From Longispora sp040681875 (GTDB taxonomy: Bacteria > Actinomycetota > Actinomycetes > Mycobacteriales > Micromonosporaceae), in contig NZ_JBFAZP010000002.1 of the NCBI RefSeq assembly GCF_040681875.1, positions 248,001 through 312,000 of the forward strand: a stretch of DNA of 64,000 bases, in the 5' to 3' direction. The notes below the pieces were generated by a model. It did no database searches, was not told the DNA's origin, and saw only the letters and a list, made by a program, of their open reading frames with translations. Below, one piece after another: positions 1-8,317 of the stretch; the first letter of the stretch is position 1; each line of letters starts with the position of its first letter. Position numbers and translations under genes: made by a program.

Positions 1-7
1 GCCGCCG

Positions 8-943
8 GTGCTGTTCGCCGCCGTACCGGTCGTGCTGCTGGCCGCCGCGTGGTGGGCCCGTCCCGTGCGGTGGCGGCTCGGGGCCGTCCTGGTGCTGTGC
101 CTGGCCCTGGGCTGGCCGCTGTCCGGGGTCCGGCCGTTCGCGCCGTGGACGGCGGGCGGGTCGGCCGCCCCCGCCGACGCGGTCCGGGTGTTCTCCTGGA
201 ACACCGAGTACTGGCACCAGGACGACGACCCGGACGCCTTCTACCGGTTCCTGCGTGCCCAGCGCGCCGATGTCTACCTGCTCCAGGAGTACCTGGCGTG
301 GGACCGGGGCGACGTGTACGGCGGCTTCTCCCCGGTCGACGACCTCGACCGGCTCCGGCGCGAGTTCCCCGGGTTCCACGTGGCGACCCGGGGCGAACTG
401 CTGACCCTGTCGCGGTACCCGATCGTCGCCGCGCCCGCTGTGCGCCCGGACCCGGCGGCCCTCGGCGACCCGGGGGCCGGCTTCGCGGACGTGTTCGGGG
501 CCGCGAAGACCCTGCGCACCGACCTGCGGGTCGGCGGGCGCGTGCTGTCCGTGTACAACGTGCACCTGGCCGTCCAGCTCAAGCTCGACGACCCGACCGA
601 CGCCCGGTTCTGGGTCTTCCCGCGCGCCGCCGACCGGCAGCGCCGGGCACAGCTGGCGGGTCTGACCGGCGACGTGGCCGGCAACGCCAACCCGGTGCTG
701 GTGGCCGGCGACTTCAACACCAGCCCGGCGATGGCGGGGCTGGAGGAGCTCGACGGCCGGCTGACGGACGCGCTCGCGGCGAGCCCGGAGGCGTTCCCCG
801 CGACCTGGCCTGCGGGCGCGCCGCTGTGGCGGCTGGACTGGGCGTTCACCGGGAACGGCACCCGGGTGCACGGGTACGGCTTCGGGTCGCCGGAGGGGCT
901 GTCCGACCACCTGTACCAACATCTGGTGCTGTCTGTCGGGTGA
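8..943 (+). CDS. Endonuclease/exonuclease/phosphatase (EEP) family membrane-anchored protein, possibly 5'-partial
   Basis: The protein has 311 residues if it starts at the GTG at base 8, but the frame is open to the window edge, so the true start may lie upstream. Residues 1 to about 45 are hydrophobic and look like one or two membrane segments. An EEP phosphoesterase fold follows, with the family signatures in order: FSWNTEYW, the catalytic Glu in LLQEY, YNVHLAV, AGDFNTSP and the C-terminal SDH. The family cleaves phosphodiesters in nucleic acids, phospholipids or inositol phosphates; the substrate here cannot be told from sequence. The gene ends 57 bases before the response regulator and is not obviously coupled to it. 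Confidence 0.8.
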   Translation: MLFAAVPVVLLAAAWWARPVRWRLGAVLVLCLALGWPLSGVRPFAPWTAGGSAAPADAVRVFSWNTEYWHQDDDPDAFYRFLRAQRADVYLLQEYLAWDRGDVYGGFSPVDDLDRLRREFPGFHVATRGELLTLSRYPIVAAPAVRPDPAALGDPGAGFADVFGAAKTLRTDLRVGGRVLSVYNVHLAVQLKLDDPTDARFWVFPRAADRQRRAQLAGLTGDVAGNANPVLVAGDFNTSPAMAGLEELDGRLTDALAASPEAFPATWPAGAPLWRLDWAFTGNGTRVHGYGFGSPEGLSDHLYQHLVLSVG

Positions 944-965
944 GCGCCACCACGGGCGTCCGAAC

Positions 966-994
966 AGGACAGTGCGGCCGGTCCGGACCATAAT
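966..994 (+). promoter_or_regulatory. Probable promoter producing a leaderless response-regulator mRNA
   Basis: AGGACA at 966-971 resembles a -35 box and CATAAT at 989-994 a -10 box, with a 17-base spacer. Transcription would begin about seven bases after the -10, at base 1001, which is the A of the ATG of the response regulator. No Shine-Dalgarno sequence is present, which agrees with a leaderless transcript, a common arrangement in actinomycetes. Confidence 0.45.
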
Positions 995-1000
995 GTGTGG

Positions 1001-1627
1001 ATGATCCGGCTAGCGGTGGTCGACGACTTCCCGATGAACGTGCTCGGCTTCGAGCAGACGTTCGTGGCGGCCCCCGACGTCAGGGTGGTCGCGGGCGTCA
1101 CCGACCCCGACGACCTGCCGGCCGGCGACGCGTTCGACGTCGTCCTGTGCGACCTGTACCTCGACGGCGGGCAGCAGCCCTCCCTCGACGTGATCGAACG
1201 GCTCGCCGCCCGCGCGCACGTCCTCGTCGTGTCCCGCTCCGGCCGCCCGCTGGACGTGCGCTCGGCGCTGGCCCGGGGCGCGCGCGGCTACCTGACCAAG
1301 CGCGCCCCGCTGGCGGAGTTCCTGCCGGCCGTGCGCACCGTCGCCGCCGGGGACGTCTACCTGACCGGCGAGCTCGCCGACCTGCTCGCCGCCGCCGAGA
1401 ACACCGACCCCCGGCTGTCCCCGCGCGAGCTGGAGGTGGTGGAGCTGATCGCCAGCGGGCTGGCCAACAAGCAGATCGCCGCCCGGCTGTCGATCGACAC
1501 GTCCACGGTCGACACGTACATCGACCGGGTCAAACGCAAGTTGGGGGTACGCGGGAACAGGGTCGTCCTCGCGTTGGAGGCGCTGCGGCACCAGTACCCG
1601 GACTTCCCTCCGTCCGACGTCCGGTGA
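1001..1627 (+). CDS. NarL/FixJ-type two-component response regulator
   Basis: The receiver domain (about residues 1-115) has the acidic pair VVDD near the N terminus, the phospho-acceptor Asp in VVLCDLYLDGG, the Ser of VVSRSG and the conserved Lys in YLTKRAP. The LuxR helix-turn-helix (about 140-200) begins LSPRELEVVELIASGLANK. It should bind DNA as a dimer when phosphorylated. ATG 1001 is chosen because a -10 box ends seven bases upstream; GTG 995 is the in-frame alternative (two residues longer). The stop overlaps the start of the first kinase-like gene (GTGA), so the three genes 1001-3911 are one signalling operon. Confidence 0.9.
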   Translation: MIRLAVVDDFPMNVLGFEQTFVAAPDVRVVAGVTDPDDLPAGDAFDVVLCDLYLDGGQQPSLDVIERLAARAHVLVVSRSGRPLDVRSALARGARGYLTKRAPLAEFLPAVRTVAAGDVYLTGELADLLAAAENTDPRLSPRELEVVELIASGLANKQIAARLSIDTSTVDTYIDRVKRKLGVRGNRVVLALEALRHQYPDFPPSDVR

Positions 1628-2805
1628 CCGGTCCGCGGCGCCGGAACGAGGCCACGGTCGGGCCCGCGACCAGTGCCGGGGACCGGGCCGAGCGCACCCT
1701 GTCCGTCGGGGTGTTCTCGGGGCCGGTGGCCGGGGTGCTCCTCGTCGCCGGGCAGACCGTGTCGCTGCCGGCCTCCCCCGCGCGCGGCCCGCTGCTGGTC
1801 GTGTGCGTGCTCGCCGCCCTGTCGGCCGGGCTGCTGGCCGCGGTGACCTGGCGGCGGGGCCGGCTGTCGCGGGCCTGGGTCGCCGCCGACTGCCTGGTCC
1901 GCCCGGCGCTGCTCGCCGCGTCCGACCTGATCATCTGGCAGGAGGGCGGCCTGGCGGTCACCACCGGTCGGGACAACAGCCCGCTGTACGGCTACCTGCT
2001 GATGTCCTCCCTGATACCGGGGCTGGCCCCGTGGCGGCTGCGGGCAGTGCTGGCCTCGGTGACCCTGCTGGTGGCCACCTCCGCCGTCGGGGAGCTGGCG
2101 CTGGGCGGCCCGACGTGGAACGCGCTGCCCGACGCCTCCGCCTTCTACGGCTCGGCGACGATCGCGTTCGCGGTCGCCCACCAGGTGCGCGCGGTGGCCC
2201 GGCGGACCGACGCGTACCACCGGGAGGCCGCCGAGCGCGCCGCCGCCATCTCCGCCGCCGCCGAACGCCACCGGCACGCCGAACCGCTCCGCCGACGGGT
2301 GCTGGTGACCCTCGCGGAGGTGGTGGAGTCCGGCGCGATCTCCGACCCCCGGCTCGCCGAACAGGCCCGCCGCGAACTGTCCTGGCTGCACGGCCTCCTC
2401 AGCCACGGTCCGCACGCGCCGGACGGCGACCTGCGGGACCTGCTGCGCGCGCTGGCCGCCGAGCGGGCCGACTCCGGCCTCCTCGTCCTGCTGGACCTGC
2501 CGTCCGGGGACCTGCCGCCCGGCGGGCGCGGAACGGCCGCCCTGGTCCAGGCCGCCCGCGAGGCGCTGACCAACGTGCGCAAACACGCCGGGGTCGACGC
2601 GGCCCGGCTCACGCTGCGTCCCGAGGAGGACGGCTGGCTGGTCGAGGTCGCCGACGACGGCCGCGGCTTCGACCTGGACTCGGTGCCGGCCCGGCTGGGG
2701 CTGACCCGGTCGGTGCGGGACCGGATGGCGCGGGCCGGCGGCTGGTCCCGGGTGCTCTCCATCCCCGGCCGGGGCACCGTGGTGCGGCTGTGGGCGCCCC
2801 GGTGA
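1624..2805 (+). CDS. Membrane histidine-kinase-like protein with intact ATPase but no phospho-acceptor His
   Basis: The protein has 393 residues and starts at a GTG overlapping the regulator's stop. Residues about 30-190 hold roughly five or six hydrophobic segments, the usual NarX/DesK-like membrane sensor. The dimerisation helix aligns with the HisKA_3 pattern, but where the family has L-H-D this protein reads EPLRRRVL, so the phosphorylated His is replaced by Arg. The C-terminal HATPase domain is well kept: N-box Asn in EALTNVRKHA, G1 box DDGRGFD, G2-like PGRGT. It could bind ATP but not autophosphorylate in the standard way. The next gene shows the reverse pattern, suggesting the two subunits work together. 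Confidence 0.85.
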   Translation: MTGPRRRNEATVGPATSAGDRAERTLSVGVFSGPVAGVLLVAGQTVSLPASPARGPLLVVCVLAALSAGLLAAVTWRRGRLSRAWVAADCLVRPALLAASDLIIWQEGGLAVTTGRDNSPLYGYLLMSSLIPGLAPWRLRAVLASVTLLVATSAVGELALGGPTWNALPDASAFYGSATIAFAVAHQVRAVARRTDAYHREAAERAAAISAAAERHRHAEPLRRRVLVTLAEVVESGAISDPRLAEQARRELSWLHGLLSHGPHAPDGDLRDLLRALAAERADSGLLVLLDLPSGDLPPGGRGTAALVQAAREALTNVRKHAGVDAARLTLRPEEDGWLVEVADDGRGFDLDSVPARLGLTRSVRDRMARAGGWSRVLSIPGRGTVVRLWAPR

Positions 2806-3911
2806 GCCGGCCGGACACCCCGGCGCCCGGTGGGACCGCCAGCGCCCACCCCCGCACGCGCTTCCGGCCCGACTCCCCGGAGCCGCTCCCGCTCCTGCTG
2901 ACGTCCAGCCTCACCGTGCGGGGTTCCGCGCTGCTGGTCATGTGGCTGACCCTGCCGTGGATCGCGCCCCTGTTCGAGCGGCCCTGGCAGCCGGTGGCGC
3001 TGCTGGCGGCCGTCACGGCGGTCAGCGCGGTGGTGGCCGCGTGGTGGTGGCGGGCGGGGCAGGCCCGGCTGGGCGGGCTGGCCGTGGACCTGCCGCTGGG
3101 CGTGGCGATGCTCGTCGTGGGCGGCCTGATCCTGCCGCCGGGCGGTACGGGCTGGCTGTACTTCGCCGCCGCGTACAACCAGTTGCTGAGCTTCGCCGTC
3201 GGGTTGACGGCCGGCAAGCTGTGGCGGGCGCTCGGCGTCGGCGCGGCGTGGGCGGCGACGGTGGTGGCCGTCGGCGTGGTCGTGCGCCACCAGCCGTGGG
3301 CGGCCGAACTGGCGGGTACGGCGGGTTTCCTGGTCAATCCGCTGGTCGGCTGGGCGGCGGCCCGGTACCTGCGCACGTCGACGAGGGCGCTGTGGGCCGC
3401 CCAGCGCCAGGCCGTCGCCCGGATCGCCGACCTCGCCGGAGCGACCGAGCGCGAGGCGTACGCGGCGGCGCTGCACGACCGGGGGTTGCAGATCATGGAG
3501 CTGTTGGCGGCGGACGGCGTGGTCACCGATCCGGCCCAGGCGGCGCGGGTCCGGCGGGTGGCGGCGTGGCTGCGCGACTTCGTGGACACCGGCCGGGCCG
3601 AGCCGGACCTGCTGGCCACGCTGCGGACCCTCGCCGACCGGGCGGGCCGGCCGGTCCGGCTGCACGACGCGGCCCTGCGCGCCGGCCCCGTGACCGCGCC
3701 GCCCGAGCTGGTCGCGGCGGTCGCGGCCGTCCTCGACGGGGGCACCGGACCGGTGACCGTACGGGCCACGCCCCGCGACGGCGGCGTGCGGATCACCGTG
3801 GTCGGCGTGGGGATCGGCGACCCGGGGCCCGCAGGCCAACTGCTGGCCGGGGCCGGCGGGCGGCTGGTGTCCGAGCCGGAGTGTCTGGAACTGTGGGCTC
3901 CCGTCCGGTAA
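2802..3911 (+). CDS. Membrane histidine-kinase-like protein with phospho-acceptor His but degenerate ATPase
   Basis: This is a paralogue of the preceding gene: 369 residues, GTG start overlapping its stop by four bases, and four to six hydrophobic segments at about residues 30-185. The dimerisation helix keeps the canonical L-H-D (AALHDRGLQIMELL), so a phosphorylatable His is present. The C-terminal ATPase region lacks both the N-box Asn and the DxGxG motif (the corresponding stretch reads VVGVGIGD), so ATP binding looks lost. Tight coupling with a regulator and a His-less but ATPase-competent partner suggests an obligate heteromer with phosphorylation in trans. That is inference; either protein could instead be decaying. 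Confidence 0.8.
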   Translation: MSRPDTPAPGGTASAHPRTRFRPDSPEPLPLLLTSSLTVRGSALLVMWLTLPWIAPLFERPWQPVALLAAVTAVSAVVAAWWWRAGQARLGGLAVDLPLGVAMLVVGGLILPPGGTGWLYFAAAYNQLLSFAVGLTAGKLWRALGVGAAWAATVVAVGVVVRHQPWAAELAGTAGFLVNPLVGWAAARYLRTSTRALWAAQRQAVARIADLAGATEREAYAAALHDRGLQIMELLAADGVVTDPAQAARVRRVAAWLRDFVDTGRAEPDLLATLRTLADRAGRPVRLHDAALRAGPVTAPPELVAAVAAVLDGGTGPVTVRATPRDGGVRITVVGVGIGDPGPAGQLLAGAGGRLVSEPECLELWAPVR

Positions 3912-4028
3912 ACACCCGACATGCCAACCCGGCCGGCGGCTGACAACCTCGAGTCATCCCCGGCCGTGCGCGCGGCCGGGGTCCTGTCGACGTCGCCCAG
4001 CCGCCTCGGCTGTCCGGGAAGGACCAGC

Positions 4029-4634
4029 ATGCCGCCTGCCCCCGCCCCTCGAACCACCCTGAGGATCCTGTCCCGCACGGTGGTCCCGGTCCTGGCGGTG
4101 ATCCTGGTCTCGGGATGTTTCGGGCCGGTCGGGCTGCCACCGGCGCGCGGAGCCGGCAGTCCCAGCACCGGGGCGGCCCCGGTCACCACTGCCCCTTCCC
4201 CGTCCCCCAGCCCGGTCGACCGCCGGCCGGTGGACGGGTGCACGGTGCTGACCTCGGACATCATCAGCGCGGCCCTCGACAGCCCCGGCCCGTTCAAGGG
4301 CGTGGCCACGGAACCGATCGAGGGTTTCCGGGACTGGGGCTGCATCTGGGTCACGGGCAAGTCCTACGCGTCCCTCCGCGAACTCGAGTTCAGCCTGTAC
4401 ATGGGATTCACGACCGAGTCGACGTGGAAGTTCACCCAGGTCGACGGCATCGGTTCGCGGGCGTACATCGGCGGGCGCCAGGACGGCACCACCCCGATGC
4501 TGCTCTTCGCGGTCGACGGCCGGTACTACGCCCTCCAGGTGTCGAAGGCGAAGGACGACACCTCGAACGTGGCGCTGGAGAAGGCCGCCGAGCAGGTCCT
4601 GGGCGTCGTGGCGGCCAAGGCCATCGCGGGCTGA
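4029..4634 (+). CDS. DUF3558-like lipoprotein
   Basis: ATG 4029 is preceded by GGGAAGGA about six bases upstream. The 201-residue product has a signal peptide with lipobox LVSGC (Cys near residue 27), then a Pro/Ser/Thr-rich linker and a domain starting DGCTVLTSDIISAALD. This looks like DUF3558, a family of exported actinobacterial lipoproteins of unknown function. The paired Cys of DGC and WGC could form a disulfide. An earlier in-frame ATG at 3921 is rejected because it would bury the signal peptide. The gene lies 117 bases after the kinase-like pair and may encode their sensory partner or output; nothing in the sequence proves this. Confidence 0.75.
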   Translation: MPPAPAPRTTLRILSRTVVPVLAVILVSGCFGPVGLPPARGAGSPSTGAAPVTTAPSPSPSPVDRRPVDGCTVLTSDIISAALDSPGPFKGVATEPIEGFRDWGCIWVTGKSYASLRELEFSLYMGFTTESTWKFTQVDGIGSRAYIGGRQDGTTPMLLFAVDGRYYALQVSKAKDDTSNVALEKAAEQVLGVVAAKAIAG

Positions 4635-4683
4635 GGACCCGGGCGGACCTGTGTGGACAGGCTTTCGAGGAGGGAGGAATCCG

Positions 4684-4860
4684 ATGGGTCCGACCATTCT
4701 GCTCGCCCGCCCCGTCGTGACGGGCACGGTGCGGCTGCTCGTCGCCGGGGTCGCGCCCTGGGCGTCCGCCGGCCGCAAGGCCGCCCGCTACCTGCCCGGC
4801 ACCCGGGGCTGGCTCCTGCTGGCCGGCGCCGACCGGTGGACCCGGGTGGCCGGCCACTGA
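4684..4860 (+). CDS. Small hydrophobic protein of unknown function (58 aa)
   Basis: The ATG follows a very strong ribosome-binding site (GAGGAGGGAGGA, 4668-4679). The product is short, basic and partly hydrophobic (one possible amphipathic or membrane segment, about residues 3-25) with no recognised domain. Its stop codon lies in the loop of a perfect 14-bp hairpin, so translation would run into the terminator stem. The strong RBS supports a real gene; the lack of homology known to me keeps confidence moderate. Confidence 0.5.
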   Translation: MGPTILLARPVVTGTVRLLVAGVAPWASAGRKAARYLPGTRGWLLLAGADRWTRVAGH

Positions 4861-4874
4861 CCGGCCACCCGGGT
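4840..4874 (+). terminator. Perfect 14-bp hairpin terminator
   Basis: ACCCGGGTGGCCGG (4840-4853) pairs perfectly with CCGGCCACCCGGGT (4861-4874) across a 7-base loop that contains the stop of the 58-aa ORF. There is no U-tract, as is common for actinomycete terminators. Confidence 0.75.
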
Positions 4875-5092
4875 GCCCAGGCGCCCCCGGTACCCGCGCC
4901 CTGACCGCCACGGTGCGCCGGGCCACTGGTCCGGGACGGCGCCAGGCGCGTTTCCGTGCCATCGCGGGAGGTGGTCGCCACCCTCGCGTGGGCGCACTCC
5001 CCGGCCCGGGGTGACATCGACGGACATCGCAGGGATTCGGTGCGGGTCGCGGGTACTAAACAGTGGTTTCTGGGGGTTTGGCGAGCCCGCGA

Positions 5093-5137
5093 TTGACAAG
5101 GTTCCATCGCCGGCGCACCATCTTGGGAGCGCTCCCA
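5093..5137 (+). promoter_or_regulatory. cebE promoter with overlapping CebR operator
   Basis: TTGACA at 5093-5098 is a consensus -35 box. Seventeen bases on, CACCAT (5116-5121) is a plausible weak -10. Immediately downstream is the perfect palindrome TGGGAGCGCTCCCA (5124-5137), identical to the CebR operator described in Streptomyces. A repressor bound there would block open-complex formation or early elongation. The same window carries a CebR homologue at 9975-10976, and cellobiose or cellotriose is the expected inducer. Confidence 0.85.
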
Positions 5138-5182
5138 GTCACCGGTGCGCTCTCTCCCCGCACACTTGAGATGAGGGTTTCC

Positions 5183-6481
5183 ATGAGCCTCCGCAACGGG
5201 CCGTCGCGCAGGGCGGCGGTGCTCGCGCTCGTCGCGGTCACCGTCCTGGGCATGACCGCGGCGTGCAGCAGGAAGGACGACGCCACCGCCGACGGCAAGA
5301 CCAAGCTCGTCATCCAGACCTTCGGCAAGCCCGGCATCGACCAGGCCGTCGCCGCGTTCCAGGCCGCGCACCCGGACATCGTCGTGGACCACCAGAAGCT
5401 CGGCGAACTGCGCGACTTCCAGCCCAAACTCGTGCAGTGGCTCGGCGCGGGCAAGGGCGCCGGCGACGTCGTCATGCTGGAGGAGGGCGTGCTGCTCGGC
5501 TACCTGCGGCAGCCCGACAACTTCGTCAACCTGCTCGACCACGGCGGCGGGGACCTGAAGGGCAACTTCCTGCCCTGGAAGTACCAGCGCGGGCTGACCC
5601 CCGACGGGAAGAAGCTCGTCGGGCTCGGCACCGACGTCGGCGGCCTGGCGATGTGCTACCGCACCGACCTGCTCGCCAAGGCCGGCATGCCCACCGACCG
5701 GGCCGAGGTGGCCAGGCTGTGGCCGACGTGGGAGGCGTACCGGGCGGCGGGCAACGCGTTCAAGGCGAAGAACACCGGGGCGGCCTGGACCGACAGCGCG
5801 ACCGGCGTGGTGCAGCCGTACGCGATGCAGGGCGGCGACACGATCTTCTTCGGCCAGGACAACACGCTGATCGCCGACAGCAACCCGAACGTGCGCCGGA
5901 CCTGGGACTACGCGAACTCCCTGATCAGCGACGGCCTGACCGCCAAGCTGACCACATGGAGCAAGGACTGGGAGGCCGGGTTCAAGAAGGCGGCGTTCGC
6001 GACCATGCCCTGCCCCGCGTGGATGACCGGCGTGATCAAGGCCAACGCGGGCGACGAGGGCGCCGGCAAGTGGGACGTGGCCACGATCCCCGGCGGCACC
6101 GGCAACTGGGGCGGCTCGTACTTCGCCGTGCCCCGGCAGTCGAAGCACCCGAAGGAGGCGTACGAGCTGGCGAAGTACCTGACCGGCAAGGACGGGCAGC
6201 TGGCCGTGTACAAGGAGGTCGGCGCGATGCCCTCGTCCCCGCAGGCGCTGGAGGACCCGGCGTTCCGCGACTCCCGCAACGAGTACTTCGGCAACGCGCC
6301 CACCGGGCGGATCTTCGCCGACAGCGTGCGGACCATGCGGCCGGTGTTCCTCGGGGCCAGGCACCAGGAGATCTGGGAGAGCGTGTTCATGCCGCAGCTG
6401 CAGGCGGTGGAACAGGGGAAGAGCACCTCGGAGGCGGCGTGGAAGGCCGCGAACGCCGAGGCGCGCGGCCGGGTCGGCTGA
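5183..6481 (+). CDS. cebE: Cello-oligosaccharide ABC transporter substrate-binding lipoprotein
   Basis: The 432-residue extracellular binding protein (family 1) has signal peptide and lipobox MTAAC, so it is tethered to the outer face of the membrane. The mature part starts with KLVIQTFGKPGIDQAV, typical of sugar-binding lipoproteins. ATG 5183 is chosen over the in-frame ATG 5171 because a GAGGG Shine-Dalgarno lies 6-8 bases upstream and the signal peptide then has normal length. It opens an operon with two permeases, a GH1 glucosidase and a LacI regulator, and carries the CebR palindrome upstream. No ATPase is encoded here; in Streptomyces the shared MsiK ATPase serves such importers. Confidence 0.88.
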   Translation: MSLRNGPSRRAAVLALVAVTVLGMTAACSRKDDATADGKTKLVIQTFGKPGIDQAVAAFQAAHPDIVVDHQKLGELRDFQPKLVQWLGAGKGAGDVVMLEEGVLLGYLRQPDNFVNLLDHGGGDLKGNFLPWKYQRGLTPDGKKLVGLGTDVGGLAMCYRTDLLAKAGMPTDRAEVARLWPTWEAYRAAGNAFKAKNTGAAWTDSATGVVQPYAMQGGDTIFFGQDNTLIADSNPNVRRTWDYANSLISDGLTAKLTTWSKDWEAGFKKAAFATMPCPAWMTGVIKANAGDEGAGKWDVATIPGGTGNWGGSYFAVPRQSKHPKEAYELAKYLTGKDGQLAVYKEVGAMPSSPQALEDPAFRDSRNEYFGNAPTGRIFADSVRTMRPVFLGARHQEIWESVFMPQLQAVEQGKSTSEAAWKAANAEARGRVG

Positions 6482-6491
6482 ACCTGCGACC

Positions 6492-6517
6492 GGGTGGCAT
6501 CCGAGGGGGTGCCACCC
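6492..6517 (+). promoter_or_regulatory. Intercistronic hairpin between cebE and cebF
   Basis: GGGTGGCA (6492-6499) and TGCCACCC (6510-6517) form a perfect 8-bp stem with a 10-base loop, 10 bases after the cebE stop and before the cebF RBS. Such hairpins commonly stabilise the upstream message or thin out transcription, giving more binding protein than permease. Confidence 0.5.
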
Positions 6518-6539
6518 CTCACCCCGAAAGGAACGCGCC

Positions 6540-7433
6540 ATGAGGCAGCGCCTCTCCCGACTCGACACGACCCTGTCGCCGTACCTGTACGTCGCCCCGT
6601 TCTTCCTGCTGTTCGCGGTCTTCGGGCTGTTCCCGCTGCTCTACACCGCCTGGGTGTCCCTGCACGACTGGAACCTGCTCGGCGGGCACACCTTCGTCGG
6701 CCTCGACAACTACGGGGCACTGTTCGCCGACCCGCACTTCTGGAACGCGACCGGCAACACCGTGGGCATGTTCGCGCTGTCCACCGTGCCGCAGCTCCTG
6801 CTGGCCCTGGGCATCGCCAACGCCCTGCACAAGCGGATGCGCGCCCGCACGGCAGTCCGGCTGGGCATCCTGCTGCCGAACATCACGTCCGTGGCGGCCG
6901 TGGGGATCGTGTTCTCGCTGCTGTTCGCGAACAACTTCGGACTCGCCAACTGGGTACTGGGCCTCGCCGGCGTCGACCCGGTCAACTGGACCGCCGAGAA
7001 GTGGTCCTCCTGGTCCGCGATCGCCGTCATGGTCGACTGGCGGTGGACCGGCTGGAACGCGCTGATCTACCTCGCGGCGATGCAGACCATCCCGGCCGAC
7101 CTGTACGAGGCGGCCGCGATCGAGGGCGCCTCCGCGTGGCGGCAGTTCTGGCGGATCACCGTCCCGCTGCTGCGGCCCACGATCCTGTTCACGGCCGTCA
7201 TCGCCACCATCGGCGGGATGCAACTGTTCGCCGAGCCGCTGCTGCTGGCCTCCGGGCGGATCGAGGGCGGCAGCCTGCGCCAGTTCCAGACCCTGTCCAT
7301 GTACATCTACGAACGGGCGTTCAGCCGCGACTTCGACTACGGGTACGGGTCGGCGATGGCCTGGGTGCTGTTCCTGCTGATCCTGGTCGCGTCGATGGTC
7401 AACTTCGCGCTGGTCCGCCGGGGGTCGCGATGA
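6540..7433 (+). CDS. cebF: Sugar ABC transporter permease, MalF/CebF type
   Basis: The 297-residue protein has about six membrane helices. The inner-membrane component EAA motif is present near residues 183-205 (EAAAIEGASAWRQFWRITVP), which docks the ATPase. GAAAGGA lies about nine bases before the ATG. The stop overlaps the next permease start (ATGA), so the two subunits are translated together and would form the CebFG channel for cellobiose/cellotriose delivered by CebE. Confidence 0.88.
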   Translation: MRQRLSRLDTTLSPYLYVAPFFLLFAVFGLFPLLYTAWVSLHDWNLLGGHTFVGLDNYGALFADPHFWNATGNTVGMFALSTVPQLLLALGIANALHKRMRARTAVRLGILLPNITSVAAVGIVFSLLFANNFGLANWVLGLAGVDPVNWTAEKWSSWSAIAVMVDWRWTGWNALIYLAAMQTIPADLYEAAAIEGASAWRQFWRITVPLLRPTILFTAVIATIGGMQLFAEPLLLASGRIEGGSLRQFQTLSMYIYERAFSRDFDYGYGSAMAWVLFLLILVASMVNFALVRRGSR

Positions 7434-8317
7434 GCCGCTGGGTGGGGAACGAGAAGCCGGCCCGGCCAGGGCGCGGGGTCGGGGCGGCCACCCGGCTGTG
7501 GCAGGCCAGTCCGCTCACCTACCTCGCGCTGGTCCTCGCCGTGGTGCTCAGCGCGTTCCCGATCTACTGGACGTTCATCGTCGCCAGCCGCAGCAACGAC
7601 GCCATCAACGACGTGCCCCCGCCCCTGCTGCCCGGCGGGCACCTGGTGGACAACGCGTCCCGGCTGCTCGCCAACGACGACGCCCTGTTCCTGTACGGCC
7701 TGGCCAACTCGCTGGTCGTCTCGCTCGTCGTCGCGTCCTCCGTCGTGCTGTTCTCCACGCTCGCCGGGTTCGCGTTCGCCAAACTGCGGTTCCGGGGACG
7801 CCACGCGCTGCTGCTGGTCATCGTCGCCACCATGATGGTGCCCACCCAGCTCGGGCTGATCCCGCTGTACATGCTGATGGTCGAGCTCGGCTGGCAGGGC
7901 ACCCTCCAGGCGGTGATCGTGCCGTTCCTGGTCACCGGGTTCGGGGTGTTCATGATGCGCCAGTACGCCGACGCGGCGGTCCCCGACCAGCTGATCGAGG
8001 CGGCCAGGGTCGACGGCTGCTCCACGATCCGGATCTACTGGAACGTGGTACTGCCCGCGCTGCGCCCCGCCGCCGCCGTGCTGTTCCTCCTCCAGTTCAT
8101 GCAGACCTGGAACGAGTTCCTCTGGTCGTTCGTCGTGCTCGACCCCGACACGCCCACGGTGCAGATGTCCCTCAAGGCGCTGGCCACCGCGTACTACACC
8201 GACTACTCGCAGGTGTTCGCCGGCACCGCCATCGCCACCGTCCCCCTGCTCCTCGTCTTCGTCGTGTTCGGCCGCCAGATCATCGGCGGAATCATGGAAG
8301 GTGCCGTCAAACAGTGA
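7430..8317 (+). CDS. cebG: Sugar ABC transporter permease, MalG/CebG type
   Basis: This 295-residue permease has about six membrane helices and an EAA loop (EAARVDGCSTIRIYWNVVLP) in the C-terminal half. ATG 7430 overlaps the cebF stop by four bases; its own stop overlaps the GTG of the glucosidase (GTGA). It pairs with CebF to make the membrane channel. Confidence 0.88.
   Translation: MSRWVGNEKPARPGRGVGAATRLWQASPLTYLALVLAVVLSAFPIYWTFIVASRSNDAINDVPPPLLPGGHLVDNASRLLANDDALFLYGLANSLVVSLVVASSVVLFSTLAGFAFAKLRFRGRHALLLVIVATMMVPTQLGLIPLYMLMVELGWQGTLQAVIVPFLVTGFGVFMMRQYADAAVPDQLIEAARVDGCSTIRIYWNVVLPALRPAAAVLFLLQFMQTWNEFLWSFVVLDPDTPTVQMSLKALATAYYTDYSQVFAGTAIATVPLLLVFVVFGRQIIGGIMEGAVKQ

Noticed and set aside
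3921..4028. Upstream start for the DUF3558-like lipoprotein
   Set aside because: It would put about 36 residues before the signal peptide; ATG 4029 has its own RBS and a normal lipoprotein signal.
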